A DNA stretch of 64,000 bases from Desmodus rotundus (taxonomy: Eukaryota > Chordata > Mammalia > Chiroptera > Phyllostomidae). The notes beneath the pieces are model-generated. The model saw nothing but the letters and a program-made list of their open reading frames with translations. It ran no database searches and was not told where the DNA came from. This document shows, piece after piece, positions 1 through 10,839 of this stretch (its first letter is position 1; the number at the start of each line of letters is the position of its first letter). The stretch is taken from the NCBI RefSeq assembly GCF_022682495.2, contig NC_071392.1:103840896-103904895 (forward strand). Reading direction: 5' to 3'. Made by a program: the position numbers and the translations under genes.

Positions 1-169
1 GTCTGAGCCCAAAGTCTGGCTTTAATAGAATATTTTAATTTTGCTTAATGAATATTATTTTTAAATCTGTTTGGCAGTTTTAAAATGTGTTCTTTTATTT
101 TCAAATTAAAACTTACTAATGTTCAGTACTTTCTTGGGGCTGGGGGTGCAGCAAGGAGTGGGGGTGATA

Positions 170-390
170 ATAATATAAGCTACCATTTATTGAGTGCTTA
201 CTATGTGCCAAACACCCTGCTACGTACTTTACGTGTGCACCCTGTTTTAACCCTCACACCATCCAGCCAACTGAGGCCCTGCTGCCTCCGGTGTCTGCGA
301 AGGGGAGAGAGCTGGCCCCTAGCCCACGGAGGTGGCGTAGCTAGTGAGCGGTGAGGCCTGGGTTCAGAGTCTGAACTATGAACCACAGCC
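170..390 (-). repeat. MIR SINE
   Basis: Reverse-orientation MIR. The L2-like tail motif (ttattgagtgcttactatg) comes first, and the GGTTCAGAGTCTGAAC remnant of the tRNA-derived region comes last. Strongly diverged, as expected for a mammalian-wide element. First of three MIR copies in the same orientation within 820 bp. Confidence 0.8.
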
Positions 391-502
391 CTGTACGCTC
401 TTGATACTGAAACAGGACTTGAGTGGCCAATAACTTAAAGGCACATCACTGGCCCAGGATGCAGTTCCCGGTAACCTCGAGCGCGGTCACAGCTGACGGA
501 GC

Positions 503-698
503 ACAGTGGTTGGTTAGCTTACTGAGTGCAGGCAGGCCCTGGAGCAAGGCGAGGGGTTCATATGTATCGCCTCGTTTAAATTCTCACAGAGGCCCTTGGA
601 AGCCGTTATTATTGTTATTATCATACTGTCCCAATTTTATAAAGCAGAAACTGAGATCCAAAGAACCTGAGCTATTTGCCTAGGGTCACACAGCTTGT
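503..698 (-). repeat. MIR SINE
   Basis: Reverse MIR recognised by the core order: tail-like tact-gagtgcaggcag, then the cattttacagatgagg-like core (ccaattttataaagcagaaa), then gggtcacacagcttgtaa. It runs directly into an AAT microsatellite. Confidence 0.75.
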
Positions 699-722
699 AA
701 ATAATAATAATAATAATAATAA
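699..722. repeat. (AAT)n microsatellite
   Basis: About eight AAT units, perfect, adjoining the end of a MIR copy. Confidence 0.9.
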
Positions 723-734
723 AAACTAGTAACT

Positions 735-985
735 GACAGTGACATAATTCGTACTATTTGCCACTATTCCAAACACTTCATTAACTCGCTCTCCATAATA
801 AGTCTTTGAGGAAGGCATATTATTATCCACCCTGTTTTACAGATGAGGAAAGTGAGGCACAGAAAAGTTTGGTAACTTGCCCAATGTTTAGTAGTTGGTT
901 AATGCTGAGCAGGGAAGTGAGCCCAAGCAGCCCAGCTCCCGGCTTCACACTAGTAACCTCCAGCCGCTAAGCCAGAGTCAAGGCT
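735..985 (-). repeat. MIR SINE
   Basis: Reverse MIR. The core ttttacagatgaggaaagtg, followed by aggcacagaaaag and taacttgccca, is well preserved. Third MIR in the same orientation in this cluster. Confidence 0.85.
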
Positions 986-1034
986 TCGGCTTGGGAAGTC
1001 TGACCCCTCCATGCCTACCTGTTCCCCACCACCT

Positions 1035-1266
1035 CTTTTAAAAAATAAAAAAGAGATTTTATTTGTTCATTTTTAGAGAGAGGGGAAGGGAGGAAGAAAG
1101 AGAGGGAGAGAAACATCAATGTGTGAGAAGAACACCGTGCCTCTCACACGCACCGCAGTAGGGGACTGGGCCCACACCCCAGCCCTGTACCCTGACCAGG
1201 AATCGAACCAGTGACCTCTCCCTTTGCTAGACGACCTTCAACCAAGTGAGCCACGCCGCTCAGGGC
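1035..1266 (-). mobile_element. Ves-type bat SINE with 12-bp target duplication
   Basis: Reverse copy of the bat Ves SINE. It shows a T-rich start (complement of the A-rich tail), a GA-rich tract, the complement of the head with B-box-like aatcgaaccagtgacc, and an end in gagccacgccgctcagggc. The 12-bp sequence tccccaccacct flanks it exactly at 1023-1034 and 1267-1278, which fixes both ends and shows L1-mediated insertion. The SINE head derives from a tRNA, but it is not a tRNA gene. It is one of the main reasons for calling the host a bat. Confidence 0.93.
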
Positions 1267-1278
1267 TCCCCACCACCT

Positions 1279-1557
1279 GGGAAGGAAAGCAGCAGGTTGT
1301 CAGCTGCCTGAGGCGGGGAGGGGGCTGTGGCATTGCCGGACACAGTTCGAGGCACAGAAGCTGGTGTTCTGCTCTCACTGACCCAGGCCTGGCTTCCCCA
1401 GGTGAGGGTCGGCAGGGCTGGGTCTTTTCCTGCATCCTGCTGCTTGAACGTTGGGAAGCTCAAGAAGTCATCACTGCCCTCTGAATTCTCAAAGGGGGAG
1501 AAGAGGCACTGGGATCCTGCTATCAGAGGTGCCAGATTGGCTCCTTCTTGCCTCTGG
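1279..1557. other. no feature recognised
   Basis: Ordinary GC-moderate sequence. Short open frames on both strands show no family resemblance. Confidence 0.5.
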
Positions 1558-1635
1558 ATGCCCAGTAATTAGCCCAGCACTTAGAACACAGCTCAATAAA
1601 TACTGCTGAAAAAAAGGAGTGAAAGAATGAATGCA
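1558..1635 (+). repeat. L2 or MIR 3' tail fragment
   Basis: The string agcacttagaacacagctc, followed by aataaatactgctgaa and a gaatgaatgca run, is the typical L2/MIR-type 3' end. Too short to assign to one family. Confidence 0.55.
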
Positions 1636-1780
1636 TTTGTAATTCTCTCCTATCACATGCAATGTATCAGGCTGGTAGGAGACATCCAGTTAATAATAAA
1701 TCAGTGAAATAGTATACAAAATGCCCCAAGATCGTGTTCTTCCTTGTCAACAAAATTTGTCTTGTCATATTGCAACAGCT

Positions 1781-1950
1781 CAGGAGTCAGCAAACGTATT
1801 CTGCAAAGGACCAGATAGAAAATATTTTAGGTGTTGCAGGCCAGGGATCTCTGTTACTGCCTTAACTACTCAACTCTGCTATTTTAGCACCAAAGCAGCC
1901 AGAGGCAACCGCGTCAATCGGCTAACGGCAGTGATGCAGCTGGCACTTCC
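1781..1950. repeat. hAT-Charlie type DNA transposon fragment
   Basis: Starts with the terminal motif caggagtcagcaaac and continues through gcaaaggaccagatagaaa, atattttagg, ctactcaactctgc and aaagcagccagaggcaa. This is the order seen in the common mammalian hAT element whose ends read CAGGGGTCAGCAAAC. The other end is missing. The same family recurs at 37680-38010 and 39778-39990. Confidence 0.8.
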
Positions 1951-2159
1951 ATAGATTCCAATGCTAAACTTTCCTTAATTCCTACAAGGCCAGGCTGGAG
2001 AGTCTCCGATAATCAGCGCATGTCTCGTTTCTGAGCTCTGCTTTTGCACCTGACCATCGGTTAATATCCCCATGGCGAAACCAGCTCTCCAAGGCAGGCA
2101 TGCAGAAGAAAGTTAGCTCTTGCAACACCAGAGGGGCACGCTGGATTTTCTAGTGCTTA

Positions 2160-2362
2160 GGAATCCAAACTACACTCAATCCTGGCTGTGACGCAAGCCA
2201 TGCAACTTCGGACAAATTACTTCACCTCCCTGACATTCAACTTTTACATCTGTAAAGTAAGAGTAAGAATAATGGCATGTTCCATCTAAGGCTATTTGGA
2301 GACAAAAATGTAAGTGTTTGCTTAGCTCAATGCTTGGCACATAATAAGTGTTCAATAAATGT
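2160..2362 (+). repeat. MIR SINE
   Basis: Forward MIR. Diverged tRNA-related part, then ttacatctgtaaagtaag, and the 3' end cttggcacataataagtg followed by ttcaataaatg. Confidence 0.85.
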
Positions 2363-5300
2363 GGACTACTTGTCATTTCCCAGCAAGTCTTGTGTTCTCT
2401 TAAAAGCAAACAAAAAACCCCGAATTCACTGAAAATACGTGTGTGCTTGTCCGTGGTCACACACACAACAGTAAAGCTGAAGGAAAAGACACTTCCAAAA
2501 TCGGCCTCCCAAAGACACTCCAGCAAGGCATTCTGGGGGTCCCAAGGTGTCAGAAAAGTTTCCACTTTAGTTCAAGCCCTTCAATCTCCCTGCTCCTCAC
2601 CCCCCCACCCCGACCAAAAAGCCTGCTTTTATGTCCTTTTATCACTTTGCCTTTCTTGTCGGTGCCAGCGCAACTCCGAAGACATTCAGAGCGTTTCAGA
2701 CATTTGCTGAGTTGAAGACATTCTTTCTCCTCCCCCGCCCCCCTCCCTTCCACACCCAACGTTAGTGTCTCCAGTGAGTATGGTATCTTTAGCCAGAGGA
2801 CAGCTCAGGGCCCAGGGCAGACTGGAGGTCTGAATAATCTTCTCGGCCCCATTCTTGTTCACGGCTCAATAGGACTAAAACTCTGTTTACAACACAAGGG
2901 GCAAGTCACAACTTGTAATGCTGCATGACACCATCCCAGAAGCGAGTCACCGCTTCCTGCTACTGTACCAGTCACACAAAAGGCCAGAGGTGCAGGAATC
3001 TGGCCTCTGTGCTCCTCCCCACCACCCCGTTCGCAGTCAAGGACATTCAGACCTTTGCTAGAGAAACAAATGTTTCTAGAACACCCTGAAACCAAAGTCC
3101 CTATATGTGCAAATAACACACACCCACAAAAGAAAACAAGCCTCTCTGCATGGGCACCCTTTCTGTCTCTCCTGAAAAAAAAATGTTTCCTCCCTACGTG
3201 GAATTTCCATCAGCACCTGCATTGGTCCCAAACTCGGGGACACAGAAGACACTTTCTCCACCTCTCTGGTTTTTTGGGAGCTGCCAATCTATGAAGACCT
3301 AAAGGTTTGTACTTATACGGTGTCCCCCAAATGCTAAAAACACATACATGTTTTCAGGAATAAAAAAAATTGTTTTGGAAACATACCTTCGCCACAGAGT
3401 TACTACAGGAAGGGGATGGGAGGTGAGGAAACTGACCAGAGGAACAGAAGACATTTCCGACCTTTGGTTTCTGTGTATCCAAACACCAGGGATGGAAACG
3501 TCCACTTTAGAGTAAGAGGCGGCCCCTGAACCTGCTTTTTCTCCTGAACAGTGAGAGCGGTGCTGGGAAGAGATGGAAATTCCAGCCCTCCCGTCTCACT
3601 TTAACCCACGGATGTCTTGAGTTGTCCTCAGAATACAAATCAAACGGAGCCTGTGCAACCATGGGCTCGGAACCCCCTTTCCGCGTCCCCTTCAACTTGA
3701 ACACATCTATCAGGCAGGAATTTAGACTTGGCCGAGGTACGGAGAACTGGTGATTTTCCCCCTGTTTTGGTGACCTTCAGAGGGCTTATTTATGCACTTC
3801 AAGCTCATGACCTAATACATGTTGGTTTGGCTTCTCTCCTCATAATAGCAGCCTGTAAAAAGCTTTTGAGAATTCCCCGTGTTTTCTTATTTTGGGTCAA
3901 GAAAATAAAATCGATATCTAAGTACCCTTCAAAAATGATCTGCACAATCTACAAATTTGGAATGTTCCCCCCCTGGGGGCTCAGGATATCTCTTAAAGCC
4001 TCAAAGATCATCAAAGGAAGACCCACACTTGCCTAAATCATTAAGGTGAGATATCTGGTAACAGCCTATGTGAGAATTAGCTAAGAGGGACTTTTTGACA
4101 TAAGTCAAACAATGCCATTTTAAACTCACGCTAAAGTAATTACCGTGCGGAATTTTCCGTGTTTTTCCCATTTCTTAAACAGAAGTGTATATGTTTTCAG
4201 CATAGTTTCTTGCTGTAATTTTCTTTCTTGGCAAACCCACATCTCACCATGAAACCCAAAGTATGCATGCTTCAGAAACAATAATGGTTGAAACAGACTC
4301 GGCTGTCTCAGGCATGATTTTTCTTTACGAAATTAAAATGTCTTTTGGCTAACACACTGTATATTTCAGTTAGGAAAGCCGATTCTCGGGAGATGACTAG
4401 AAAAGAAAGGGGAACTGACAGATTCAGCTGATGCGAGACAAAAGTAAGTCGCTCTATTCGCACAGTAGTCGGGCCCTCCAGTGCCTCATTCTTTGGGGGA
4501 AACGATGTCGATTGCATCATTTTTCTTTCGTTAAATTCACAGGGAATTGACAGCTCTCCTTGGCATGTATGTCTGTGAGTGGATATGTATGGATGTGTCC
4601 CATCTGGGATGCACAGATTTTTTAAATCTAACTTTACTACACGCTCCTAAAGAAAATGGGGGGGACCTCCGTTGTCATTGAAATCTCACGCGTATGGCTA
4701 GTAGATGGCAACATAATTTCTAACCTCTTTTAAATACTTTGTTCGTTTAAAAATATGCCTAAATTAGTGTGATCAGGCCCAGGCAGTGCAGCCACCAGCA
4801 CATCCTGAAACTTGGTAAGAAGAAACCCGTCTCCCTGGCTGGCTGTTCGTCTAAGTTCCTGCTGTAGGTTTCTGCGTATATCTGAAACAGAAGCAGGCTT
4901 TTCAAAGATGCTTGAGCAGACACATCTGCGCCCTAACCAGTAGCATCAGAAGGGCGATGACAGCGATGACAAAGCCCCTGCTGCAGACCCGGGACTGTGT
5001 GCAGAGACCCCCTCATCCATCCTGCCAGGCTGCGTCCCACAGTGGGGGCCCTCGCAGCGCCCCCTGACCCTCAGCCCGCCTGTCCCAGATTCAGGCACCC
5101 GATGGCCTCCCCGAACCTTCCAAGTGGCAAAGAGAAATTATTCCAGTTACCTGACTCTTGGGACCACCTGTTCCAAATTATTCTTCGCTCTCCAAATGTT
5201 TATAATCTAACTCTCAAACAACGACCCACCCATGGCGACCCAGCACCTTCCAGTAAACTTAACTTGGACTGCCGCCCGTAACATTTTAGGGCCTCCCCAC

Positions 5301-5746
5301 CGCCGATAAATTTATCGACTCTCTTTAGGAACTGAAATGCGTGGTGCTATGGTATCTATCGAAGGAACAAATCAAATTAGCCCTTGTCCATAAACAGTCA
5401 CTTTCCTTTACAGAACCATACACAACCTGCTAAGTATCACAGCTCGCAAAGGCGTGTAGCTGTATTTCCTAAATACTTAAAATGTTTTGTTTTGTTTTTT
5501 TCCTGTTTAAAATAGCAAGAAGGAACTTCAGGGCCAAGTCAGAAGATAATTGTGTTCCACGCACTTAACAGCACCCAAAGCCACCATCTCTCGCAAGGGG
5601 AAGGAGGGCAGAAATGTTCTCTGGGCCAAGTGTCCACAGCGCATAGGCCAGGCAGACGTCAGAGGGCTGACATTCTGGTTTCACTTAGTCGGTTGCCTCT
5701 CACGAGGCATTTGACTTAAGACTCAGTTTTCTCGTTAACAGAGTTG

Positions 5747-5747
<1 letters not shown>

Positions 5748-5788
<41 letters not shown>
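5748..5788. repeat. (AAT)n microsatellite
   Basis: About 14 uninterrupted AAT units, so probably length-polymorphic. Confidence 0.95.
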
Positions 5789-5791
<3 letters not shown>

Positions 5792-6306
5792 CCTAACGCA
5801 AAGGGATCCATCCTAAAAACACATGTCTGGGAGTTGACTTCAGGCCTGGCATACAAATGCTCGGCAACCGGCAGCTACTTCTGTCACTGTCATTAACGCA
5901 AGCATGTCATTCGCAAAAGGAGAGGAAAGGCAAAGGGGAAAGCAAAGCAGCAAAAATAAATGTGAAAGCCTGTGGCTTTTTCCATCCTCTTTCCCCTAAA
6001 AGACAGGTACTTTCTTACGTTGAAACTGATTTTCAGTCACACGTAATAAAGACCAGGTCCCTGCCCTTCCGATTCATTTACAAGAAGAGAAGTGGGCCCG
6101 GGCCAGTCACGCCAAGTATTTGCCGGATTGAGGGGAGTCATCCTCAGATTGGAGGAGGTGTTAGCCAAACACCATTAGGCCAGGTTAAGCTCTTCAAACA
6201 GCGAAATGAAGCATTGTCTGGAATTCTCCTCTAATTGTTTCCCCGCCAGAATCTTCTTTCTGTTTTGTGTGTTTGGGACTGTTTGAACTGCCACAGATGA
6301 TGGGTG

Positions 6307-6337
6307 AGGGGTGGGGGGGGGGCGGGGAGGGAGGTGG
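6307..6337 (+). repeat. G-rich tract, G-quadruplex candidate
   Basis: At least four runs of three or more G separated by one to three bases, including a run of about eleven G. G-rich sequence and a gtgtgtgagtgtgtgcgtg stretch continue to about 6424. Confidence 0.7.
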
Positions 6338-6922
6338 GCTATTCAGGAAGCTGTTATGATTTGGGGGGATGGGGACCAGGGAGGAAGGTGGGGAGCGGGG
6401 GAGTGTGTGTGAGTGTGTGCGTGTTTTCTGTCAACAGCCTGTGTTTTCTCAGCTCTGGGGTTAATTCTCTGTAAAGAGATTCCTTTTGAGTCCAGTCCAC
6501 CGACGCCTTTTACGGAGCAGCTAGCTAGGAGAAAAGTTTCCTTCCACTAACAAAACCAGACTTGGCAGAGTCCGAAGGTTCAGCCTTTGGAGGTAACTGA
6601 ATAACCAGCCACTTCACGTCCACAGACGCCACAGATAAGAGCTACACAATTAGGCGAATTCCACCTTTATATAAAATCTGCCAAGGAATTCATGTCTTCC
6701 CACCCAGCCTATACACAAAACACAACACTCACACATACACCACAAGTGCCTCTGACTGGGGCCACTGACTAACACTCGCCCTTTTACATGTCCCCCAAGC
6801 GTTTTCACGTTAACGAGGCCTACCCAGCCAAGACAAAACCTTACCCCAGTTGTAGCTTCCACCCACCCCCTTCTAGAAGATAATGCCGTGTGCAGGGTGT
6901 GCGTGGATACTTAGGGACAAGC

Positions 6923-6943
6923 AGATATCGAAACAAGATATCT
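6923..6943. other. 7-bp inverted repeat of a GATA-like motif
   Basis: agatatc at 6923-6929 and its exact complement gatatct at 6937-6943, separated by seven bases. It lies 16 bp before the larger stem-loop. Confidence 0.6.
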
Positions 6944-6959
6944 CCGCTCCCTTCATTTG

Positions 6960-7014
6960 CTCCTGACAGCCCCGGGGCTCTCTCTCTTCTGCTGAGAGAG
7001 GCATCTGTCAGGAG
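6960..7014. other. 55-nt two-part stem-loop
   Basis: A perfect 10-bp outer inverted repeat (ctcctgacag at 6960-6969, ctgtcaggag at 7005-7014) encloses a perfect 7-bp inner one (ctctctc at 6980-6986, gagagag at 6994-7000). The apical loop is seven bases and the internal loop is asymmetric and includes ccccgggg. The size suits a small structured RNA or a cruciform. I match it to no named RNA family. Confidence 0.55.
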
Positions 7015-8817
7015 TGACAGGGAACCCCACTTATGCACCATAACAGTCTGCGATTTTATTATACAAGGAGTTTATTGCTGGCCTAATTAGTTTCAAACTG
7101 GGCATTCCAGCTGAGGACACCTAAAAAACATCTGGTGGAAGGAGCAAGGAGGAGCCCTCGTTCTGAGCTGGTTATGGTTGGATTTCTGCATAGCTCGGCT
7201 CTCCTGCCCAGGACACAAGTTATCTTTGGAAAAGTAACTGAAAAAATAAGGAAACGGTTTCTCCTTTGTGGGAAAGGAGTCATCTTGTCACGGGGGAACC
7301 AGAAGCGGCTTAAAGTGGACGTGCCTGGACTGGGTGCACTTTCTCACAAGCTGCAGGGCTCTCAATAGCTTGCTCCAACCTAAATCAAGTGCCCTTAGCT
7401 GCACCACAGGGCGTTTTTGCTGAGGACTTTTTTCACTCTCCCCACAGCAGCTAGCATTGTTATCAATTTATCCGTCTGGAACAAGGCTTGCTTGCTGATC
7501 TCTTACATGCAATTTAAAGCAGAAGCAATACCCCAGATTTGGAGCCGTGTGTCTTGGGTGTTTTTGCCAAATGGTAATCCTGTAACAAGTCAACAAGTCG
7601 TATCTCTTTATGACGTGTTTAATACACAGCAAAAGGCATGAAAAGAGGATTCGAAAACCTAAGTGATTAAAACAATCTGTTTTCTAAAAACCCCCAAGTA
7701 CTAGGATAACGTCTTCACTTTATTTATTTTACTTCACTCCCTTTAGTTATTTAATATTTAGGAAAGAGATTTATGTGCTTATAGAGTATGCTCATACACA
7801 CAGCCCCTACACTAGGTGAGCTATTTCAAGATGGAGGAAAAATTGCTCATTCCTTTAAGATAAAATAATCATACTGTAAAGCTTAAGTGGCAAGAGAAGA
7901 ATAGCATAGCTTATTAACTATGTATGGGACAAATGAACTCATTAAAAGGTCCAGGCCCTTTCAAATGTAGCTGGCATTGGTCAAAATTGCAAAATTTGGA
8001 GTTTCTCCCAAAAGCCAAGGAGATTTCAAACATAAACGTGATATTACACGTAGTCAAAAGCAAGATTCAAGCCATCCTCACTTGTTATGTAAATTTTTTA
8101 TCAACTTTCCTTAATCGGAGGATGTCTAAATGCAAGGAAGTATACAGTTTAAGGGGTTTAAAGTGATGGAGAGAGAAAAGTGGGGGAGAAAAATGGGTAA
8201 AGTTGCCTGAAAGATTTTTTTCACCAAGATTATTTTAAAAAGGAGGTGCCTCTCTCTCTTCCTCCAAATGGGCCATGATGGGTAACAGGGCTGCTAGCTC
8301 CGAACTCACGCTGGTAGCAGCAATTTCACTCAAGCCAGAAAGGGCTCATGCAATTAATACATTCGGTTTGGAACACAACTGTCCGCTGGTCATAATTTCC
8401 TCTGGAAGGGAGCTCCCTAACTCAAACATAAGTCAGCGCTCAAACTCTTCCTTGATGTTTGTAAATCGTCCTACCTCCTCTCTGCTCGGAGATCGGCTCC
8501 TCACTCTGATGTGCGCTGTTTCACTGCCCCTCGTAATTAAACGGTACCTCCAGCAGGAGTGATTTATACTTCGACGTTATAAAAAAAAAAAAACTAATTA
8601 AAGATTACGTAGCATTTCGGGGAAAGGGGGAAAAAAAAGAAAATACAAAAATGCCGCATCAGTTTTGCTTTTGAAAAAGAATCATTTCGAACGCAGAAGA
8701 GCGCACGCTTGTCCCTCCTAACCGAGGCTTCGCTGGGGGGTGACAGGGACCTCACACCGCCAAGGCGCCTCACTTTCAGCAGCTGAGAAATGCGCATGGA
8801 GGATTTTGTGATGCGAG

Positions 8818-8856
8818 GGGTTTTTTGTTTGTTTGGTTTTGGTTTTGTTTTTTACC
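8818..8856. repeat. G/T low-complexity tract
   Basis: Irregular runs of GTTT and GGTTTT. Confidence 0.8.
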
Positions 8857-9705
8857 AGTCAAGCTTTCCTAGCATTCCCTGAGCTTAAAAAACTATTTAT
8901 TTGGGGGCAGGAAATACACTTAGGAGGTAGGGCCAGCACGGCTCTTCAACCTCCAGATCTCAGGACCAAAAACAATTCCGTTCTCTACTCTCTCCACTAC
9001 GACAAAATTCTCTCCTCCTTCTAAGCATCCTTTGGATGTAAAGTTTTTTAAGTTTCAGCTCCAACTTCAGCAAGCGCCAGGAAGCCTGCTCCGGTACGAA
9101 GCCCGGAGAGCTGGACCAGCGCAGGCCGAGCGCAGACGGGCTTTAAAAAAGAAATGTAGCCTCAAGGACAAGGCTCAGCGAGCCATTCCAGCCCCATTCC
9201 TGGGATCCTAGCGATTGCTCCTCGGTTACCCGATAAACAGCGCCCAAGGGCGTGAGTTGGTTTCCGGCTCCCGGTGCCTCTTCGGTCCGATCGCGGGAGC
9301 GCCCCTTAACGCGAACCACCCGAGCCATAAAACTAACCAAACGCACAGTCCAGAAGCATCCCTACCGCTTGCGCGCCATGCACTTGTCCCGCGCGCGGGA
9401 GTGCAAACTTCAGGGTCGTTGCCCCACGAGCGTACGGGGAAACTGAGGCCCCGGGAAATCCACCCCGGAGCCTGGGACGGATTTTCTCGAGAGAGGATCT
9501 GCCTGTTGTCCCCGCTGCCCTTGTGCCGGAGGAGTCCTGAGAGCCCGGGGCGCCCGGATCCGGCCCGTGCGTCCCCAAGCGCCCCGCCAGCTGCGGAGGC
9601 CCGGGCCTGGCAAGTGCCGCAGAGTGGCGCCAGGCTAGGGGGTCCACGTCCACCCCGGCCCGGCAAATCCCGGCGGGCGGCCTGGGGGTGGGCGCCGCGC
9701 CTCGT

Positions 9706-9712
9706 ACTCACC
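9706..9712 (-). other. strong splice donor in CpG island 1 (minus strand)
   Basis: On the minus strand the sequence reads GCGCG/GTGAGTACG, with six of six intronic donor consensus bases (gtgagt) at 9711-9706. The exon would lie at 9712 and above, within the island, and the intron would run leftward. The exon start and coding status cannot be determined; the simplest reading is a 5' untranslated or noncoding first exon. Confidence 0.5.
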
Positions 9713-9802
9713 GCGCGCAGTGGAGAGGGCGCCCCGGCGCGGTGCCGGCTGGTCGACCTGCGGACGCGGGTCCGAAGCGGTGGGGCGACTGCGGCGGGCA
9801 AG

Positions 9803-9862
9803 TTGCCGCCTCTGCTGCCGCCGCTGCCTCCGCCTCCGCCTCCTGGGCTGCAGCGGCCGCTG
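9803..9862. repeat. GC-rich trinucleotide-like tract
   Basis: Imperfect run of CCG, CTG and CTC triplets inside the island, immediately upstream of the minus-strand donor. On the minus strand it would lie in the putative first exon as GGC/GAG/CAG-type triplets. Confidence 0.7.
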
Positions 9863-10213
9863 CTTGCGCGGGGAGGACCGGCCCCTTCCCCTCCTCGGGC
9901 CGGGCCCTCCCTCTGCCCCCGCCCGGGTCCCCGCGCCGATGCGTGGGCGCGTGGGGGCGCCGAGGCGCGGCACGGGGCTTGGCGGGCGAACACCTCCGGC
10001 GCCTGGACGCGGGGCTCGGGGCTCCGGCCCTGCAGCTGCCTCCGCGCTGCTCTCAACGCCTGCAGCCCAGCGGAGCACGCTCGCTCCTGCTGGTCCTGGA
10101 GGAGGCGAGGGCCCAGCCTCCTCCCCACCCACCGACACCCCACACCTCCTCCCTCTGAACCCAGGCACGGCCTCTGAGAAAGGAAAGACTGCTTGGAAGG
10201 AACAACAATTACC

Positions 10214-10485
10214 CTGAATTCATTCATTCATCCCTCCCTCCATTCAACCTACATCGTCTACTGTGCCAGGAACAGCACCTGGGAGATTTAGCTAGACCCA
10301 GACAGACGAGTTTTCTGCGCTTCGGGAACGTACATTCACATGGGAACACAGACCATAAACAATCAACTAAAGAATCAAGACAATTTCAGAAAGTTATAAT
10401 TACTATGGGGAGGGCAGATTATGCGCTGTGGCAAGGGGACAATGATCTTGGAAGACCTCTCTGAGGATGTGACTGACACCTGCTT
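10214..10485 (-). repeat. L2-related repeat
   Basis: cattcattcatccctccctc, then a gtgccaggaacagcacctgg block, acgtacattcacatggg, cataaacaatcaa and gacctctctgaggatgtgac follow the order of the common mammalian L2-type repeat read from its 3' end. Orientation is inferred from the complement of the gaatgaatga tail at the left edge. Confidence 0.7.
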
Positions 10486-10529
10486 TAGAAGAAAGTGCCA
10501 TTGCTGGTGGCATCTGTGGGAGGAGGGTT

Positions 10530-10680
10530 CAGGGGTCCCCATTCAGCCATTCTACACATAGGGACACTGAGGTCCCCAAAACTTAATTGGTTTACCCAAA
10601 GTCAGTGGCGTAACCCCCTCCACACACACCCCGAAACTAAGGCACCCCACTTACCCATCCTCTCACGGCCACCTCTCTCA
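10530..10680 (-). repeat. MIR fragment
   Basis: Diverged reverse MIR core: catagggacactgaggtccc followed by tttacccaaagtcagtgg. Confidence 0.5.
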
Positions 10681-10839
10681 GCCTTCCCCACAATAAACTG
10701 GCTTCGACAGAGTCTGGGTAGCGTTTTTCTCCCTCTCGCCTGCTTTCTAAGGTCTATGAACCCTGCTGTGGGACTCCTAGGGCGCTTCAGTCCCCAAACA
10801 ATACCAACCACTGCCTTTGTTAAGCTCAGTAACGTGCAG

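Larger units (their letters stand above)
2370..9060. other. repeat-free candidate regulatory domain
   Basis: I recognise no SINE, LINE, LTR or DNA transposon here, apart from one microsatellite and some low-complexity tracts. The rest of the window carries a recognisable repeat every few hundred bases. No open frame exceeds about 130 codons, and none resembles a known protein. Several homeodomain-like TAATTA cores occur, for example in the stretch cctaattagtttc near 7082. Being repeat-poor next to a CpG island fits a regulatory domain or a constrained intron, but conservation cannot be judged from one sequence. Confidence 0.45.
9060..10090 (-). promoter_or_regulatory. CpG island 1, candidate minus-strand promoter
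   Basis: About 1 kb with very high G+C and dense, undepleted CpG dinucleotides, in contrast to the CpG-poor flanks. No TATA box is obvious. A strong splice donor on the minus strand at 9706-9712 suggests that a minus-strand transcript starts inside the island and runs leftward into the repeat-poor domain. Long open frames cross the island on both strands (320 codons plus, 333 codons minus). They are explained by the scarcity of stop codons in GC-rich DNA and match no family I know. Confidence 0.75.

Noticed and set aside
9226..10227. 333-codon minus frame and 320-codon plus frame across CpG island 1
   Set aside because: Both strands are open over the same DNA, as expected where stop codons are rare. 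Composition is dominated by G, P, R and A, there is no family resemblance, and the minus frame starts inside an L2-related repeat.
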